This document shows positions 22,893 through 35,560 of a stretch of DNA of 64,000 nucleotides, piece after piece (within the stretch, counting starts at the first letter, position 1; each line of letters opens with the position of its first letter). This DNA is from Dermanyssus gallinae (lineage: Eukaryota; Arthropoda; Arachnida; Mesostigmata; Dermanyssidae). The notes under the pieces were generated by a model. The model was not told the origin of the DNA. It searched no databases and saw only the letters and a program-made list of their open reading frames with translations. Position numbers and translations under genes: made by a program. The DNA is taken from NCBI GenBank assembly GCA_003439945.1, contig QVRM01002491.1:496001-560000 (forward strand). The letters run 5' to 3'.

Positions 22893-24304
22893 ATTTCGCA
22901 CAAGTCAGCGCGGACTCAACGCAATGCAAATAAGCACAATCTAACTAAATTCCGAAACAAAGCGAAGAATGTGTCAATCTCAGTGCCAAATGAGGATTTT
23001 TACGACAATACGCGCCCATCTGCTGGTATGCTGACACTTGCGGCCCAAGGTGCTCCAGCGCAACTTCGATCGGGTCCAGGATATCATCGAACGTATAATT
23101 TAGATTTGAGTGTAGCTTAAAGTTTTATGTGTCATTAAATTAACACCTAGGCGGCTTTATGACACTGGCTACACGCACCGATGTAGTCTTGACAACCACA
23201 AGCCATAAAAGCAATTCCAACTGTGCAATATGAGAATATCACGAACCTGAAATAAAAAGACAAATATTATATGCAAAAAAGGAGGGCCGATGAGCTCCAC
23301 CGCGACAGAGGTTAATCAAAGCGCCTTCAACTTCAATAATATGTAATAAGCGCTGCCGCTATCATCGGGCCGATGAATTGAGAAGTGGAGTTTGGGATAA
23401 TCGCAAACGGGTACACGTTCGGGTTCCGCAATTGTAGGGAAACACCAAAAAATCGAATTAATTTACTTTACATAATATTTTGGTGTTTGATGTAACTGTA
23501 TGTACATACATCACAATTATTACTATATTATATATGAAGGATTTACAACATTATTATTAAAAATAATTTTTTGGGGGTTGATGCCCTATCAGCATCACCG
23601 TGATGTTTTTTCCGCGACGTCCGTTGCTGAAGAAGTGCGGTAGAGCGTGACTCTAAACTGGCATCGAAGAGCTTTGTGTCAGGCCATTGGTTAGTTTAAG
23701 GGCGTCCTTGCCTTAGACTTGTATAATTTTAATGCCACGTATACGTAGTCCTATATGAGATGCGCGTATAAGCGTAGTTTATGCATCTTCCGCTGGTGGA
23801 TGATATGACTGAGGTCCACAGTCATCAATCCACGGTATTTAAGGGCCTGCGTGTCGGCAAAAGTGAGGCCCCAGGCCAAAGGCCTGTTCCAGTCCCAGAC
23901 TAGACTATTTAGGCCAACAAGTTCGATTAATAAAAAAATATGAAACGGTAGGATGAAGAATGAAACATGGCGTTGTTTGAGTGTCAATTATATGAAACAA
24001 TAGATTGTGTTAAATACCTAAATCTGTACGTGATATATATATATATATATATAGCGACACTGAAAGAGATTCCCAGTAAGCTTGCAACCATTATCCGTTG
24101 TTCAATAAATCTGTTTATATTTTAAAATATGTAAAAAACCTAGTTAAATAAAATAGTTAAGGCAATAGATGTTTATACATATATCACAGCTTAGAAAAAT
24201 GTGTCCGGCGTCTGTCCACGCAGATTTATGTACATTCTCGCGTTGGTTATTTCTCGCCGGATTTTTTTTCGGGACAAAATAGCATTCTGATTTATTTTTA
24301 TAAC
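22893..24304. other. No recognised gene
   Basis: AT-rich non-coding DNA with an AT microsatellite at 24033-24053. The frame at 23751-23987 (minus) has no recognisable motif. Confidence 0.4.
24033..24053. repeat. (AT)n microsatellite
   Basis: About ten AT units. Confidence 0.9.
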
Positions 24305-24864
24305 TTTACTACGTTAGCACTTTGGAGTGGACAAATGTCTCCGCGCAAACCCAGGGTTAGCCCAGTTCAACAATATGCTCCGATCAGACGTTGCATTTCC
24401 TCGTTGAATCACGGGCGACAGACAGGAAGACGCAAGAATTCGGATGCTCTCGAGTCTCCTGTCGAAAGAAAAAGGCTTCTATCTAGGCGCTGAACTAGCT
24501 TGAGCGTAGGAGGGCCTGCAGCTTCCATAGTTTCGAACGCCAACGGACAAAATTCGTGCGAATAATTAGCGCTGAAGTATTTTCTTCATTTGTTAGCCTC
24601 AGCTAACCTGGAAGCACGACCTGCTCGGTTTGCACCTGCACCGAAGATTGAAGAGGGTAATGAGTCGGTTAGTTGCGTCCTAAACAAGCATGCGGCTACG
24701 TTCAAAGGCCTCAAAGTCAGGATGTCGGACCTTTTTCCATCATCCCTCGATAGACCCGGGGGCCCTAGAACACGCGGGAAGCCGGCAGATCTAAGTGCGC
24801 GACTAAAGGTGTCATTTAAAGCGGAGTGACGTACAGGGTAGTACAGGGTAGGGCGCGTAACCAA
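24305..24864 (-). pseudogene. Relic of endonuclease-LINE (C-terminus and 3' UTR)
   Basis: Minus-strand translation gives ALNDTFSRALRSAGFPRVLG, then DDGKRSDILTLRPL, and AGRASRLAEANK, collinear with the 52678-54075 copy (INETFSRALRSCGRP; EDGKRPD; HLAETNK). The catalytic RPD is changed to RSD and frames shift. Downstream on the minus strand it shares a 3' UTR with the 56766 copy, ending GTGCTAACGTAGTAAAG followed by an AT-rich tail. Confidence 0.8.
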
Positions 24865-25180
24865 GCCCCAGCCTTTTGGCTGCTAACAGTTCGAAGCCTC
24901 GCTCTATCAGCAACAGAAGGTGCTTTTCTTATAGGAGGGCTGTCCAACTGCCCTGGTTAGCCCTATCATCGGGAGGATAATCAAATAACAACGACAATTC
25001 GTCGGTCAGCATTTGAAGTTCAACGTTATAGGCATCCTACTTATCACTGTCTAATAATGCTTTAACCCTGTGTGCCGTGGGAACATGAATAAATACGCGG
25101 AGTTAAAATTAAAAGGTACGAAACGGCATTGTGGGTACAAATGAAGTCCTTATTCAAAATAAATTACTACCTGAGCATAA

Positions 25181-25505
25181 CTATACCACTAGCCGAAGGA
25201 TTCCCTGTACTCGGGATGTCTGCGGCTGTGACAAGACCCCGTCCTCTACTGTGTCCTTTAGTTCGTCGTTCGAGTTAAAATGTCTCCCTTTGAGAATTTT
25301 TTCAGCGGACCAACTGATGGAAGTCGCAGGGCGACATGTCCGGGCCGTAGAGCGGATGCTCAAGCTGCTCTCACTTGAACTTGGTCAGTCTACTTTGTGT
25401 AACCTTGGAGACGTGTGGACGCGTGCTACTCTGGCCCTCGTTGAGCAGGCCAAGCCGTTTTCTCCTCATGGAGTTGCATAGGCTACCGAGTGTCCTTCAG
25501 TACTC
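25181..25505 (-). pseudogene. Relic of a second mariner-like transposase
   Basis: The minus strand encodes, across one frameshift, STRPHVSKVTQSRLTKFK, then LEHPLYGPDMSPCDFH, then ILKGRHFNSNDELKDTVED. These correspond to the last part of a Tc1/mariner catalytic domain (HDNARPH; HPPYSPDLSPCD; LKGRRF). The second catalytic Asp is lost, stops are present and no intact TIRs were found. The sequence is clearly not a decayed copy of the 8187-9248 transposase (PQPPYSPDLAPCDFF there), so it is a separate, older lineage. Confidence 0.8.
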
Positions 25506-25754
25506 GTCACTGTTTGTGGTGATGAATATCGGCCGGTTGAACACTTTCAGCAGTCTGAAGAAAAATGATAACACCTCGCTGCCCCTTGGTCATCGAATTT
25601 TGTAATGGGCACGCTATAACGTTCATCATTCACACTACTGCGTCAACTGGGCGGATAACACATGTGCCTACGTCTCTTTTTTATCACGAGTATGCGCACC
25701 ACGACGCCGGGCACTCCATTCGTTGCCCTAGATATCTCACTACGTTATCCCAAC

Positions 25755-25758
<4 letters not shown>

Positions 25759-25792
<34 letters not shown>
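25759..25792. repeat. (AT)n microsatellite
   Basis: Seventeen AT units. Confidence 0.95.
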
Positions 25793-25796
<4 letters not shown>

Positions 25797-26008
25797 CAAT
25801 TTAGTGTGTTTGGCGTATATTTCGGGTGCACTGGTGCAATTGAGCGCAACCAATATGGCACCTGAGTCGCACGTAATCACCGCTACGTCATCCCGCCATT
25901 TAGAACTCTCTGGAATAAGTCTCCTCTGACAATTACGCGTTACTTTTGGAGCAATAACCAATACTCTATTACTGTTGGATTCTCAATGGCTTCTCTCTCT
26001 TTCTCTTT

Positions 26009-26010
<2 letters not shown>

Positions 26011-26058
<48 letters not shown>

Positions 26059-26064
26059 TATATA
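26011..26064. repeat. (TA)n microsatellite
   Basis: About 26 units with one TACA interruption, preceded by a CT-rich run. Confidence 0.95.
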
Positions 26065-27619
26065 CGGGTCTGATTAAAACATTTTGTTGGCTCTCGACGA
26101 TCGATTCATTATTATTGACGTCGAAGTGATTTGGTCGGTGGATGATATCCTATGAGACCCTCTAAGCTCGTCGCGAATGTCGGAAAAGGAACGAGGCACA
26201 CAATATCCGCTTGATTGATCTGTGAAGTTAATAGAGGTCGACGTGCTTCACAGTTTTCTATTCTGCTCGCCCGTGGACAGATACTGGTACTTCGACGATT
26301 GTCTACGACTAGGTACTGTAAATTGGAAGGAAAGAGCTCTGCACGAGAGGTTACTTTACCAAATGGGCTGTCCGTGTTTTTAAAAAACTAGCCATACTTA
26401 AATAACAAAGGGTCAATATAGAGACTTGCAGATAGACACACTTAAGATGTGGCTGGTCATGCAAACTGGATGTAGCCAAAGGACGTCACCTAGAAAGAAT
26501 TCAAAGAAACATAACACGTTTCTACTTATCTAAGGTGTTCGACAGTGCCGCTATCCTTACATCATTACTAAGCACTCAATTAGTTACTTATATATGGGAT
26601 AGACTTGTGGGATATACTATAGGACTATGGGATAGATAATTAAATACTATGTGTACACATTTTGGAGAAAAGACGACTTACAAAAAACTGCAAAACTCTT
26701 ATGAAAATGAAGTGATCGTTCTGAGCAGTTGTAGGTCGAGTTGTACCCGAATCCGCCCTCTGATGAAAGCTGCTGGTGACTCGATTACATTGGTAGACTC
26801 CTGCGAACAGTTTATTGGGTTTTATGCAGTTGAGGAGCTACAAAGCCTTGCCTATTATAGCTCAAGCAAAGCAACAACATTGGCGGCTTTCTGGCGTAGT
26901 ATCCATTCATCACAATTCGTTCTTGGTTCTTTACCGAGCAATGTCTATGAGTCGAGCTGAGAAGAAACATTCTGCTAAACACATGCGAATAAAGCGAACG
27001 CTAATGGACTGAGATCGTGTATCTGAAGGCTCTTCAGGACTATAAAGAAATGAAGATTAAACGTATCGCTATAGCAGCTCAACCGACCTATAAGCCTAAT
27101 TGACTGATAGTCTTTCGAGTGTAAAAGAAACCATCAAGAAATCACAACTCAAGTATTACCACTCGTTTGTCGTAATAAAAATTGGGCTGTCACTTAATAC
27201 ACGTGCACGTTTTGTTCGCGCTTTGTATGACAAATCGTACGCTATATCGGCTCGCTGCTGTACTCTAAGGGCGCCAGTGCACATTTCCAAGGATCTCGTG
27301 TTTTTGCTGGTTGGCTGGCTGCTCTCGGCCTGGCGTTGGTTCTGTAGTTTCGTTTCGTATCTGTGTTACTGCGTTCGCTTGTCTTCTTGTCTGCTCCGTG
27401 TTCTAAGTAACATCGGCCACCCCTCCGAGGGGCGTTCCGTGTGCTCCGAAAACCTTTCAGAGAGCGAAGGTATTACCTATGTATATGAGAAGCTTTCAAA
27501 CGTTGTCGGTGTATCTGTCTGTCTCTCTGCCTATCTATCTCTTCCTCTTTCCCTTACATATACTAGTTTTCTCTTATTTCTCTGACGCGGGTCATTGGGG
27601 TTCGTGTAAGCGGTTTTCG
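26065..27619. other. No recognised gene
   Basis: Frames at 26649-26960 and 27100-27585 lack recognisable motifs; the latter is hydrophobic and Ser/Leu/Cys-rich, probably from low-complexity TCT/CTG DNA. Confidence 0.35.
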
Positions 27620-27790
27620 TCTGTTTTCAGGACAGAGACGGAAAAAGATCACATCAGGGCACTTACGCCAGAGAAAGCCCAGGCGCGTCTATTCGGTCGT
27701 GAAATGGGGGACTCAGCAGTGAGAAGATTTCTCGCAGTGCAATACGACAGCAGTAGTACTGGTAGTAAGGATATATATTGGTCAGTCTCT
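27620..27790. repeat. Unidentified dispersed repeat, copy 1
   Basis: About 160 bp that align in the same orientation with 38065-38225; shared blocks include GCGTCTATTC and CGTGAAATGGG, and both then run through a GCAGTGCAATACGAC / GAAGTGCATTACGAC stretch. Probably an old interspersed element without recognisable coding. Confidence 0.6.
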
Positions 27791-27859
27791 ACGTTTGCAT
27801 AGACAGCAGGCACAGTTGCTCTAGCTGGCTATGGGGTCTCGCGTTGAGGCTCGACAAAA

Positions 27860-27904
27860 GCTTGGCTAATCTAAAACAGGTGTTGCTTGGCTAATCTAAA
27901 ACAG
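27860..27904. repeat. 20-bp local duplication
   Basis: GCTTGGCTAATCTAAAACAG occurs at 27860-27879 and again at 27885-27904. Confidence 0.9.
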
Positions 27905-29576
27905 ATGGTCGCATACATTTCCTCACACTACACCACCAGTCATCTTTATATGTAATGGGCTATATTGTTACATGAGGATTCGATTTACAATTTAACATAG
28001 TGTCGCTCGCTATCTGTAAAGATTAGTTAGTGTCCGACATTGTAGAGGATCTGCAGCGCATCCGATTAGATCTCGCGATTATTAGTAATTTGGTAACGTT
28101 CACTCTGAAGATGTACACGACGTGTCTATCATATTCATCACTAGATACTGCAAAGAAAAAAAAATTGTTCAGTCTCTGCGCCTTATTCGAAGATACGCAC
28201 GATCGCAAAGACTACAGAGTAAGAGTGGTTCTTGAACACCAGCTGCACTTATCAAGTCAATTCCCATTGTGAAGTAATGTTATACGTAATGCAATTTGCT
28301 GGTAGACACTGGCTACATATCGACAATAGTAATCTGAAAGTATTCGGTTCCACCGGCGTACCGATGAGAGTCACATTTAGAAGCCGATGCTGAGATGTTT
28401 CAGCCGAGTGTGGAACCTTTTATCTCTGAGGTTTAGCGACGCGCTGCCAATTTCATCAGTATATTAGCATTTCAACTGGATACTTCTGAGCAAGAATGTA
28501 ATATCATAAATAAGATGCCAGACGTGTCCTAAGCTAACGTGCGGAGAAGAGCGTAACTTCCAACAGGCGAGGGAAGTTGTAAGTTTGTTTATTGACTAAA
28601 TAACATGTCTGTCATGTCGAGACCTGCGCACCATGTTCGATCCAACACTTTTTTGTATTGAGAATTGGTGCCCCACATCTGAACAATTCGTGTGCAGCAT
28701 ACGCTAAGTAACTATACACAGCAAATTGTTTAATTGGCCTAAGAGACGAATTGGCAAAGCACGCTCAGATCAAGACGAATATGAGGAACGCAATTCCAAG
28801 GTTAGATATGGTAGAACTTAGGAAACTTGGGACTTAGAAGAGACCGGATGGCATTAGCATGCCAATGAAGTAGTAATGAAAAAAAATATTTAATGTTCCT
28901 GCGATTTTACGAACGCAACCAAATTAGATTTAAGGCATAACACGGGTACATATAGTTAGTATTTGTTTATGCTCTATACTTTTTTGTAGACTTATTCTAC
29001 TTCACCCGTCCCACTCTTACTTTTGTTTCTTTAAATGCGAGCCTTTCGGCGCAAACGCTCCAGTGTTCTTTCTACTTTTTTCGAAAACTTCCGTAGGCTA
29101 AAGCAAACGGAACTGAATCTCATGGTTGTTCTGTGCCTACGTTAAAAGCGGGCTTGTTCACCCTACTTTAGACAACCAAAATTCTCAGCTACCGTAGTAG
29201 AAACATACGCGCTTTTACACCGTTGTTTAGCCATAGTGTTTCTTTATTTGCCTTCCATCACATTGGTATGGTTTAGCCATTACTATGAATGTGAACTCCA
29301 TGCACTGAACTACTAGAGGAGTTCCCTAGCTTAGAGTTGTAGTTATTGGTATAAAAATAAACTTACCTCACAGGCTTTGCATTTTAAGTATGTCTACGAA
29401 TGTGATAAATCTCCGACAATCAATCTATCTATCGTTCGGAAAAAGTACGGAGGCTCTAAGTCTACTTATCTGCAAAGAAATAGTTTCGTTGGTTTTTTGC
29501 TTCGGTTTATTAGTTCGTACTCGTTGGGAAACCTGTCAGAAAAATATCTGTTGCGGCTTGAAAAATAGGTCAATAC
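27905..29576. other. No recognised gene
   Basis: No domain, RNA gene or repeat recognised; short frames only. Confidence 0.35.
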
Positions 29577-29890
29577 GTTTTTGTTCTCTCTTTGAAGAGA
29601 GAACACTGCCTGCCGCGTATCGCCGAAAGCCGCTACATTTGCGCTATCACGGGCACACGCCCTACTGATTGGCGTGCTGCAACAGCGGATCTACAGTGCG
29701 ATGACAGAGGGTCTCAGCAAGACTTGAAACAATTGGATTGGAAACGTAGAACATCCTTGCCGCAAACTCCGAGTAGAATTCTACAATTGGAGCGAACATT
29801 GGCCGGGGTCAGTTGAAGCGACAGACACGTATATACGCGATACATGGTGCATGACTAACATCACCACTTTTACGCAGTGGTGTATTTCTA
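29577..29890 (+). pseudogene. Possible LINE pol C-terminal relic
   Basis: Segments such as HALLIGVLQQRIYSAMTEGL and IRDTWCMTNIT can be read in one frame. The last block resembles the end of the relic at 1496-2219 at the DNA level (GTGCATG, CTAA, ATCAC). No catalytic motif is present, so the call is weak. Confidence 0.3.
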
Positions 29891-30339
29891 CGACATGACG
29901 CCCGTGTGTGTCTGCAGATATTGATTGTCGTTTATTTTTGCAATTTATTTTTTATTTAATGAGGGACAAATGCATTAATGCACATCGGTTTGGTCTAGTG
30001 TGGAACTCTCTACTAGTTCGTTTGAATTGCCTCTAGTTGCGTCTTGGGGTCCGAGTGTGCCTTGCCAGATTCTTCTACAACTGCTTTAAGGTGTAGTTCC
30101 CTTCACCAAGCGAGCTTTGTGTGGTAGAAACTATCGCCCATGTTTTCCTCGCCTCCACTATTTCGAATGACGATCTCTACTTTAGATTGCGCCGCCTTTC
30201 CATTTTACGTCAGGTAGCAGAGCCATCGCTGATTTTTGCCAGTAATTACCCTACTTTGTTTTCATTAGTCTGGCCGCCACGGAGGCCCTGCCAAAGTTTC
30301 TCGGCGTCTGGAAACTGTTGCCGCTTCTCTGCCACTTAC

Positions 30340-30401
30340 CAGCCCAGGTCGTCCCTTAATTTTGTTCGGTCCTCACTTAGCTTGAAGACATTATATCGAC
30401 A
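30340..30401 (-). CDS. Candidate coding exon (unknown gene)
   Basis: A 62-nt minus-strand segment between acceptor GAGTTTCCAATTCAG and donor GTAAGTGG, open in the frame CRYNVFKLSEDRTKLRDDLG, which has a charged, helical, coding-like composition. It leaves in phase 2. A second acceptor 50 nt further (CTTTGGCAG) would continue with WASVAARLMKTK before a stop or another donor. I do not recognise the protein. Confidence 0.3.
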
Positions 30402-31734
30402 CTGAATTGGAAACTCGACGTCCAAGCACTTAGATAAAGTAGTGGTAGCAGCGTTTGCTTGTTATCGACTCGAACATCAGCATAGAAGACGATTAGTGCA
30501 ACCAGGATGCAGATGAATAGCTAGCTAATTGTACATAGATGCTGAGCTGCCGTACAGAGGTCAGCGGCGTCTCCTCTCACTTGTATTGACACGCGCTCCG
30601 CTCGACAAACCTGTATAATACAAGCAGTAGTGCATAAACGCCCGATGAGACGGGCTTCTCGCCAGCCGCCGTTGCCCCCTGCAGTATTGCTATTATTGTT
30701 GGTGCGTAGCTTTGCGGCAACCTAGTAACCGGTAACGATTGTCGGTGAGGCATACAGAACTGCTGATGGACAACTGGTTATCTGGTCGTCTACCTGTTTA
30801 TGACAGTTAAAGGAAGTATTTGAACAAACAGAACGTATAATGTGGTGGTTTTGACTTAACCGCCAGAACCGAACATTGAAACAATAGGTTAAAATTAACA
30901 TTTCGGGTCACAAGTGGCGATTTAGAGCAATTGTCTTCGACAATAGAGAGCACTGATTCACTTGCCATTCATTAAGCTAGTTCAGTAGATCTTTATTTGA
31001 CCAGGCGTTGATCAGTTCAGTGTAACATATTTTTGTTTCGAAATTGAAGCGAAAATGAAGCAAGCGCGACCAGCAGCAGCAAGAGCAATAACAACATTAA
31101 CAAAAAGAAAAAGCTTAGCCATAAGCAACATGGTATTGCCAGGTTCTGCATATGGGGAAGGAGGGGTAAACGCGCTACTGCCCACCAATACTTCTGCGTC
31201 TGGTGCCGCTATAATAAGTGATACTACTGCTACTACTACGACTAGCAAAACAATAATTTAGGCTTTGCTGTCTAAACGTAAATAAATCAGCGCATTTAAA
31301 GGAAAAAATAAAGAGAACCAACGAGTATCGAGCTCGCAAGGAACTGTGAAACCGTGATACTGTCAATTGCTCTTGCTGGCGTTTGAGGAGTTCTTAAAGT
31401 AAGCAAGCTCTTTCAGAAAAAGCGCAAGCGTTGGACCTCACTGCACTTCAAACGAATACGATTTCAGGACGGTTAGACTTGGGGCAGATCTAACTTATGT
31501 TGATGTAATTGCTAGTGGCTAAAGCATAATGATATAGGTAGATCCTTTCGAGCGCAGATACCTGCTGTTATAGACATTATCGCAGCGACGGCTGCTAACT
31601 GAGGGACAATTATGGTGCCAAACTACATGCAAGTCAATACAGGAACTGTGTTGCACACCTAATTCGCAAAGCGTAACCGATAGAGCATTGATCGAGCATA
31701 TAGAGCATTAATATTATAGAAACTTTAACGTCAG

Positions 31735-32340
31735 CCAAAGCGCTCAAAGTTCTAGTCTTGAAAAAGGTCGCCGAGCCCGATGGAGTAGCGGACGAGCACC
31801 TAAGGAGCACTATATTCCTGGCGCCGTGCTAAGAGGCACCTATTGACGGCAGTCGTTGGTTGCACCATCGTGGTTCAATAGCCTGAAGGAACCTTACGTC
31901 TGGGAGATGTGAGCTAAGTTCTGACCAAGACTCACAACTATATATGCTATACGTTGTTCTTGTCAAATTTAAATCTTAAAGTGGGCATCGACGACGGGAT
32001 GTCGTAACTGTCCTCCTCCGTCCTACTGACCACCGGACTGAGCCAAGGGGACAACCTTAGCTCTTTCTTCTTCTCGGTCATACTAAACAACCTCCCATCG
32101 ATCCGCGCATCCAAAAATATCTATTAGGGTTCCTCCCGTAGCAAATGATGTGATCACTTGCGGAAGTAACTGATTTAAGGCTAGCCTAGATCAGGGGAGC
32201 AAGTAGCGACTAAGGATACCTTTAACATTTTTGTCTTTTTTAAAAGGTCTCGGAAATGCATGATGCACCTGCGTCATTGCCAGCTAGCAGTCACACTCAG
32301 TGTGTGGTCTCGGCAAACCCACTAAAACTGATGTCCTTTT
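31735..32340 (+). pseudogene. LINE reverse transcriptase relic
   Basis: Frames in order read LKKVAEPDGVADEHLR (the K-A-x-G-x-DG-x-x-x-E-x-L motif at the RT N-terminus) and TTGLSQGDNLSSFFF followed by SVILNNLP (RT motif 4, QGDxLSxxLF). Multiple stops and frameshifts separate them. The order and about 280-bp spacing fit a heavily eroded LINE RT. The lineage differs from the QQGDPLAP family at 52.7 kb. Confidence 0.65.
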
Positions 32341-34016
32341 AACCTAGCGTGTATGCTTAATATAAAGATACCTTTTTACCTCGCATACACGTCCTATTGC
32401 CTGTGTTAGCAGGTTCTCACAACTGAAATATATCGTCCGTATAACGGTCATTGCTTTATCGGAAAACCATATGTAAACTGCACAAATGCCTTAATACACT
32501 ACGACAATAGACTAAACTATAAATAGTTTCAAGCAAATGCCAATAGGTGTTCGCTATGGGTCTACAATACATGGAAGAACCTGATTGTGGAGAATAAATT
32601 ATGTTGACTGAGAACCACTTGGATTGCTTTCTCGCAGGGGGCCTGTAGCTCATAGAAGACTCGAAACGAAGATACGAACTGCACCGCCAATTTGACAAGT
32701 GTATTAAGATGTGGAAGTTGCTAAAATAAACGTCAAGTTACACAATACAAAATCTATGAGACTTCAGACATAGAAAAGTAAACCAGTCAGGCCACCACGT
32801 CATCACATGCGCAGCGTGCACGGTTTTCATTCTAAGCTCTGTGCAATACTAAGTTTTTACGGATTAAGTGGATGCCCTCTGGCAAATCTCAACCCTCTGA
32901 TTGCCATGATGTGCCTTTTCATGCAGGCTTAACGCATGGCTGCTGGCGCCATTAATATAGTTGCTCGTAGATTTTAGCCACCCCTATTATATGTATAACG
33001 AAATAACACAAATAATATTTTCAACTTTGATAACAGCACATATTTTATTGCCTCATTGTCTCAAAGCTCAATGACTCAATGCTAATAGCCTATGAAACGG
33101 ACCGGCGCCACATAGACCCATATGAGTACTCTGGCACGAGGTGGATTTATATGGATATGTATTTAGGTAAGATATCTACCAATTTCTGGTGAACTAAACT
33201 TGTATCTATTTAGATAAGTATGATGCACGTATATGCATATTTGTTAGTTTTCTTTATATTTCTATATATATATAGTATTGTTGGTTCTGTCATGGGCTGC
33301 TAAGCCCTAATCCTAACTAAATCGAACTTATATTCATTTCCACTTGATCTATTTTTATCTCTTCCAGTGGGCAAAACGACTGCTACTCTTTGATGTCAGG
33401 CACAGACGGCATCTTGTAAATTACGTTTTCCCATTTGGTACACCAGTTTCCTTTTTCTATAATGGTAAATAGTGGAATGAGTCTTTGGTTTCACTTTGAG
33501 CGACCAGAATGTAGCCTGTGCTCCGGTTTATGCACATATTTCATTAGGAAGGTGGCAATAGCATCAGAACATTTATTAGCCTGTGTCTGAATATGGCACA
33601 AGTATCTGATTTATGAAATATGAGCCGTGCTACCTACCCCTTCATTAACTTGATATATATATAAGTCTATCTCGGATTACTTTACTACAGACGCCATTTG
33701 AAATAAGCGATTGCAAGCAAACAGACACTGAAGGTCTTCTGATGGATATAAAATGGTAGCAGCTCTTGGCTGCAGTTCTCGCTAGCGGTGCATTAAGGCA
33801 ATTGCATTAGTGGTGCTAACCGCTTGTTGCTTGGAACGCAAGTGGAAGTGGGCCAGATCGAGTAACATTACGATGTCATTGTGCCTAATGCAGTTTCTTT
33901 TTCCTTTGATTGCCGCACTTTGCTCTGGCTTTTTTGTTGCCATCGTACGTTAACCCGTAGCCTGTGAGCGAGCGCAAATCATAGCACGTGGATTTCCGCA
34001 GAAAGCCGTCCTACGG

Positions 34017-34018
<2 letters not shown>
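32341..34018. other. No recognised gene
   Basis: AT-rich spacer; the minus-strand frame at 32456-32698 has no recognisable motif. Confidence 0.35.

Positions 34019-34049
<31 letters not shown>
34019..34049. repeat. (AT)n microsatellite
   Basis: About 15 AT units. Confidence 0.93.
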
Positions 34050-34053
<4 letters not shown>

Positions 34054-34334
34054 CAATTACACCGTTCAGGTTTGATACATAGCTTACACAAATCTCTGTC
34101 AACGCTGTTTTCGGATTCCTGCACTTCAGAATATGGTTATCTAAAATTTACATTATCCGATGCGTTGCATACGCAGTCAATTGATCTTCTGGCACTTACT
34201 ACTAAAGCATACGTTATGATTGTGCTGTTTAGTATTCGAATCGATGTTGGATTAGTATCTTTGGGCCGAATTCGCACCCATCCATTATTAAGTTTTCTCT
34301 GCAGAATACAAAGATTGGCAATGCTTTTCACTAC

Positions 34335-34377
<43 letters not shown>
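34335..34377. repeat. (AT)n microsatellite
   Basis: About 21 AT units. Confidence 0.95.
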
Positions 34378-34380
<3 letters not shown>

Positions 34381-35389
34381 GAGATGAGATGGCGGGAATG
34401 CCAGCCATTGTGGCATAGAAATCGATGGTTTGTTAACATGCTCTTTCGTTGTGATATTTTGTGATTTTTGCAAATGTAGGTTAAAATTCTAGCAAATAAA
34501 AAAGCAAATAAATCATGATCTAAACTTATATACTTATATCGGGAAGCCTATGTTATCCACATGTAACTTGTTAGTGCAAAGTTTTATGGCACGTAACATT
34601 GAGTTGGTTACTTAGTTATTCATTTTTGTAGTGGGGACTCAGTTTTTTTTTACTGAAATTGCAAGTCTTGTTATCCTGAATCATAATTTCGCTAGCGGAC
34701 ATTTCCGCCGCCTTGGATAATAAAGCGACTATAGTCGCCTTGTCCATCCTCTTATTAAACAGCAGTACTTACTGTATCTGTCCATGTTTTAGCCTGTGAA
34801 TTATGGACAATGTGGAGGTTGTCTTGATGTTATGCCTATTAAGCAATGGCAGCAGGTATCCCTAGGTTGGCTACCCCCGGGGCGTTAATCAGTCGGTCCG
34901 GAATCAGTAACTCTCGTGATAACCTGGGATGATCCACTTATAAGTTTGATAGTGACAACCAAAAGACGATCCAAAGATTAACGTCCTTACAATTCCCCTT
35001 TCGAGTTCAAGACTAGCCAAAGTGGTAAGATGACCCCTTTGCAAGAGAAGCAATTAACCAATTTGGCCAATTAAGCCTCCTCCCTAGTTGACAAAGCTGG
35101 GCCTCGAACTGTTGATAGTCAGCAAGCCTTAAGCCTGGCTGCGCCCTACTATGTTCACGAATTGGAATGCTTTTAAATTATGAGATTACACGCATTAAGT
35201 CAAGACAGTGATTGGGCGTTAGCCTAGTTGCTCCCCATAGATGTTAGTCATTTCATACGTCCAAGCGCGGGCCGGCAGGCACTTTACTCTGCATTAAAAG
35301 ATACGTCTATTCGGACTTTAGGAACTGCCAGATTCCTGTGAATACTGCAACCCACAGATCTTTCCTGATACGATCGGCGAAACAAATCT

Positions 35390-35560
35390 GGTGATCTAAT
35401 TCTGACGTCCTTTGAGCATGGCTGCATGCTTGTTTAGGATGCGAGTGCCCCCGACTCATTAGCATATTCGATGGTCGAAGCAACTACGGACCAGGCTGGT
35501 CATGCTTTCAGATGAGCATGTGTTGACAAGGCAGGAAACACTCAGAAATTAGCTATCCAA
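35390..35560 (+). pseudogene. Relic of endonuclease-LINE
   Basis: The plus-strand frame ILTSFEHGCMLV, stop, DASAPDSLAYSMVEATTDQ then AGHAFR is collinear with the 56766-57300 copy (TPFERGRMLVQDATVADSLA; GADRAGHASRLAEANK). Two in-frame stops are visible. Sequence upstream, from about 35280, may be more of the same copy. Confidence 0.7.

Noticed and set aside
26649..26960. 103-codon plus-strand frame
   Set aside because: No recognised motif, no Kozak or splice support; left unassigned.
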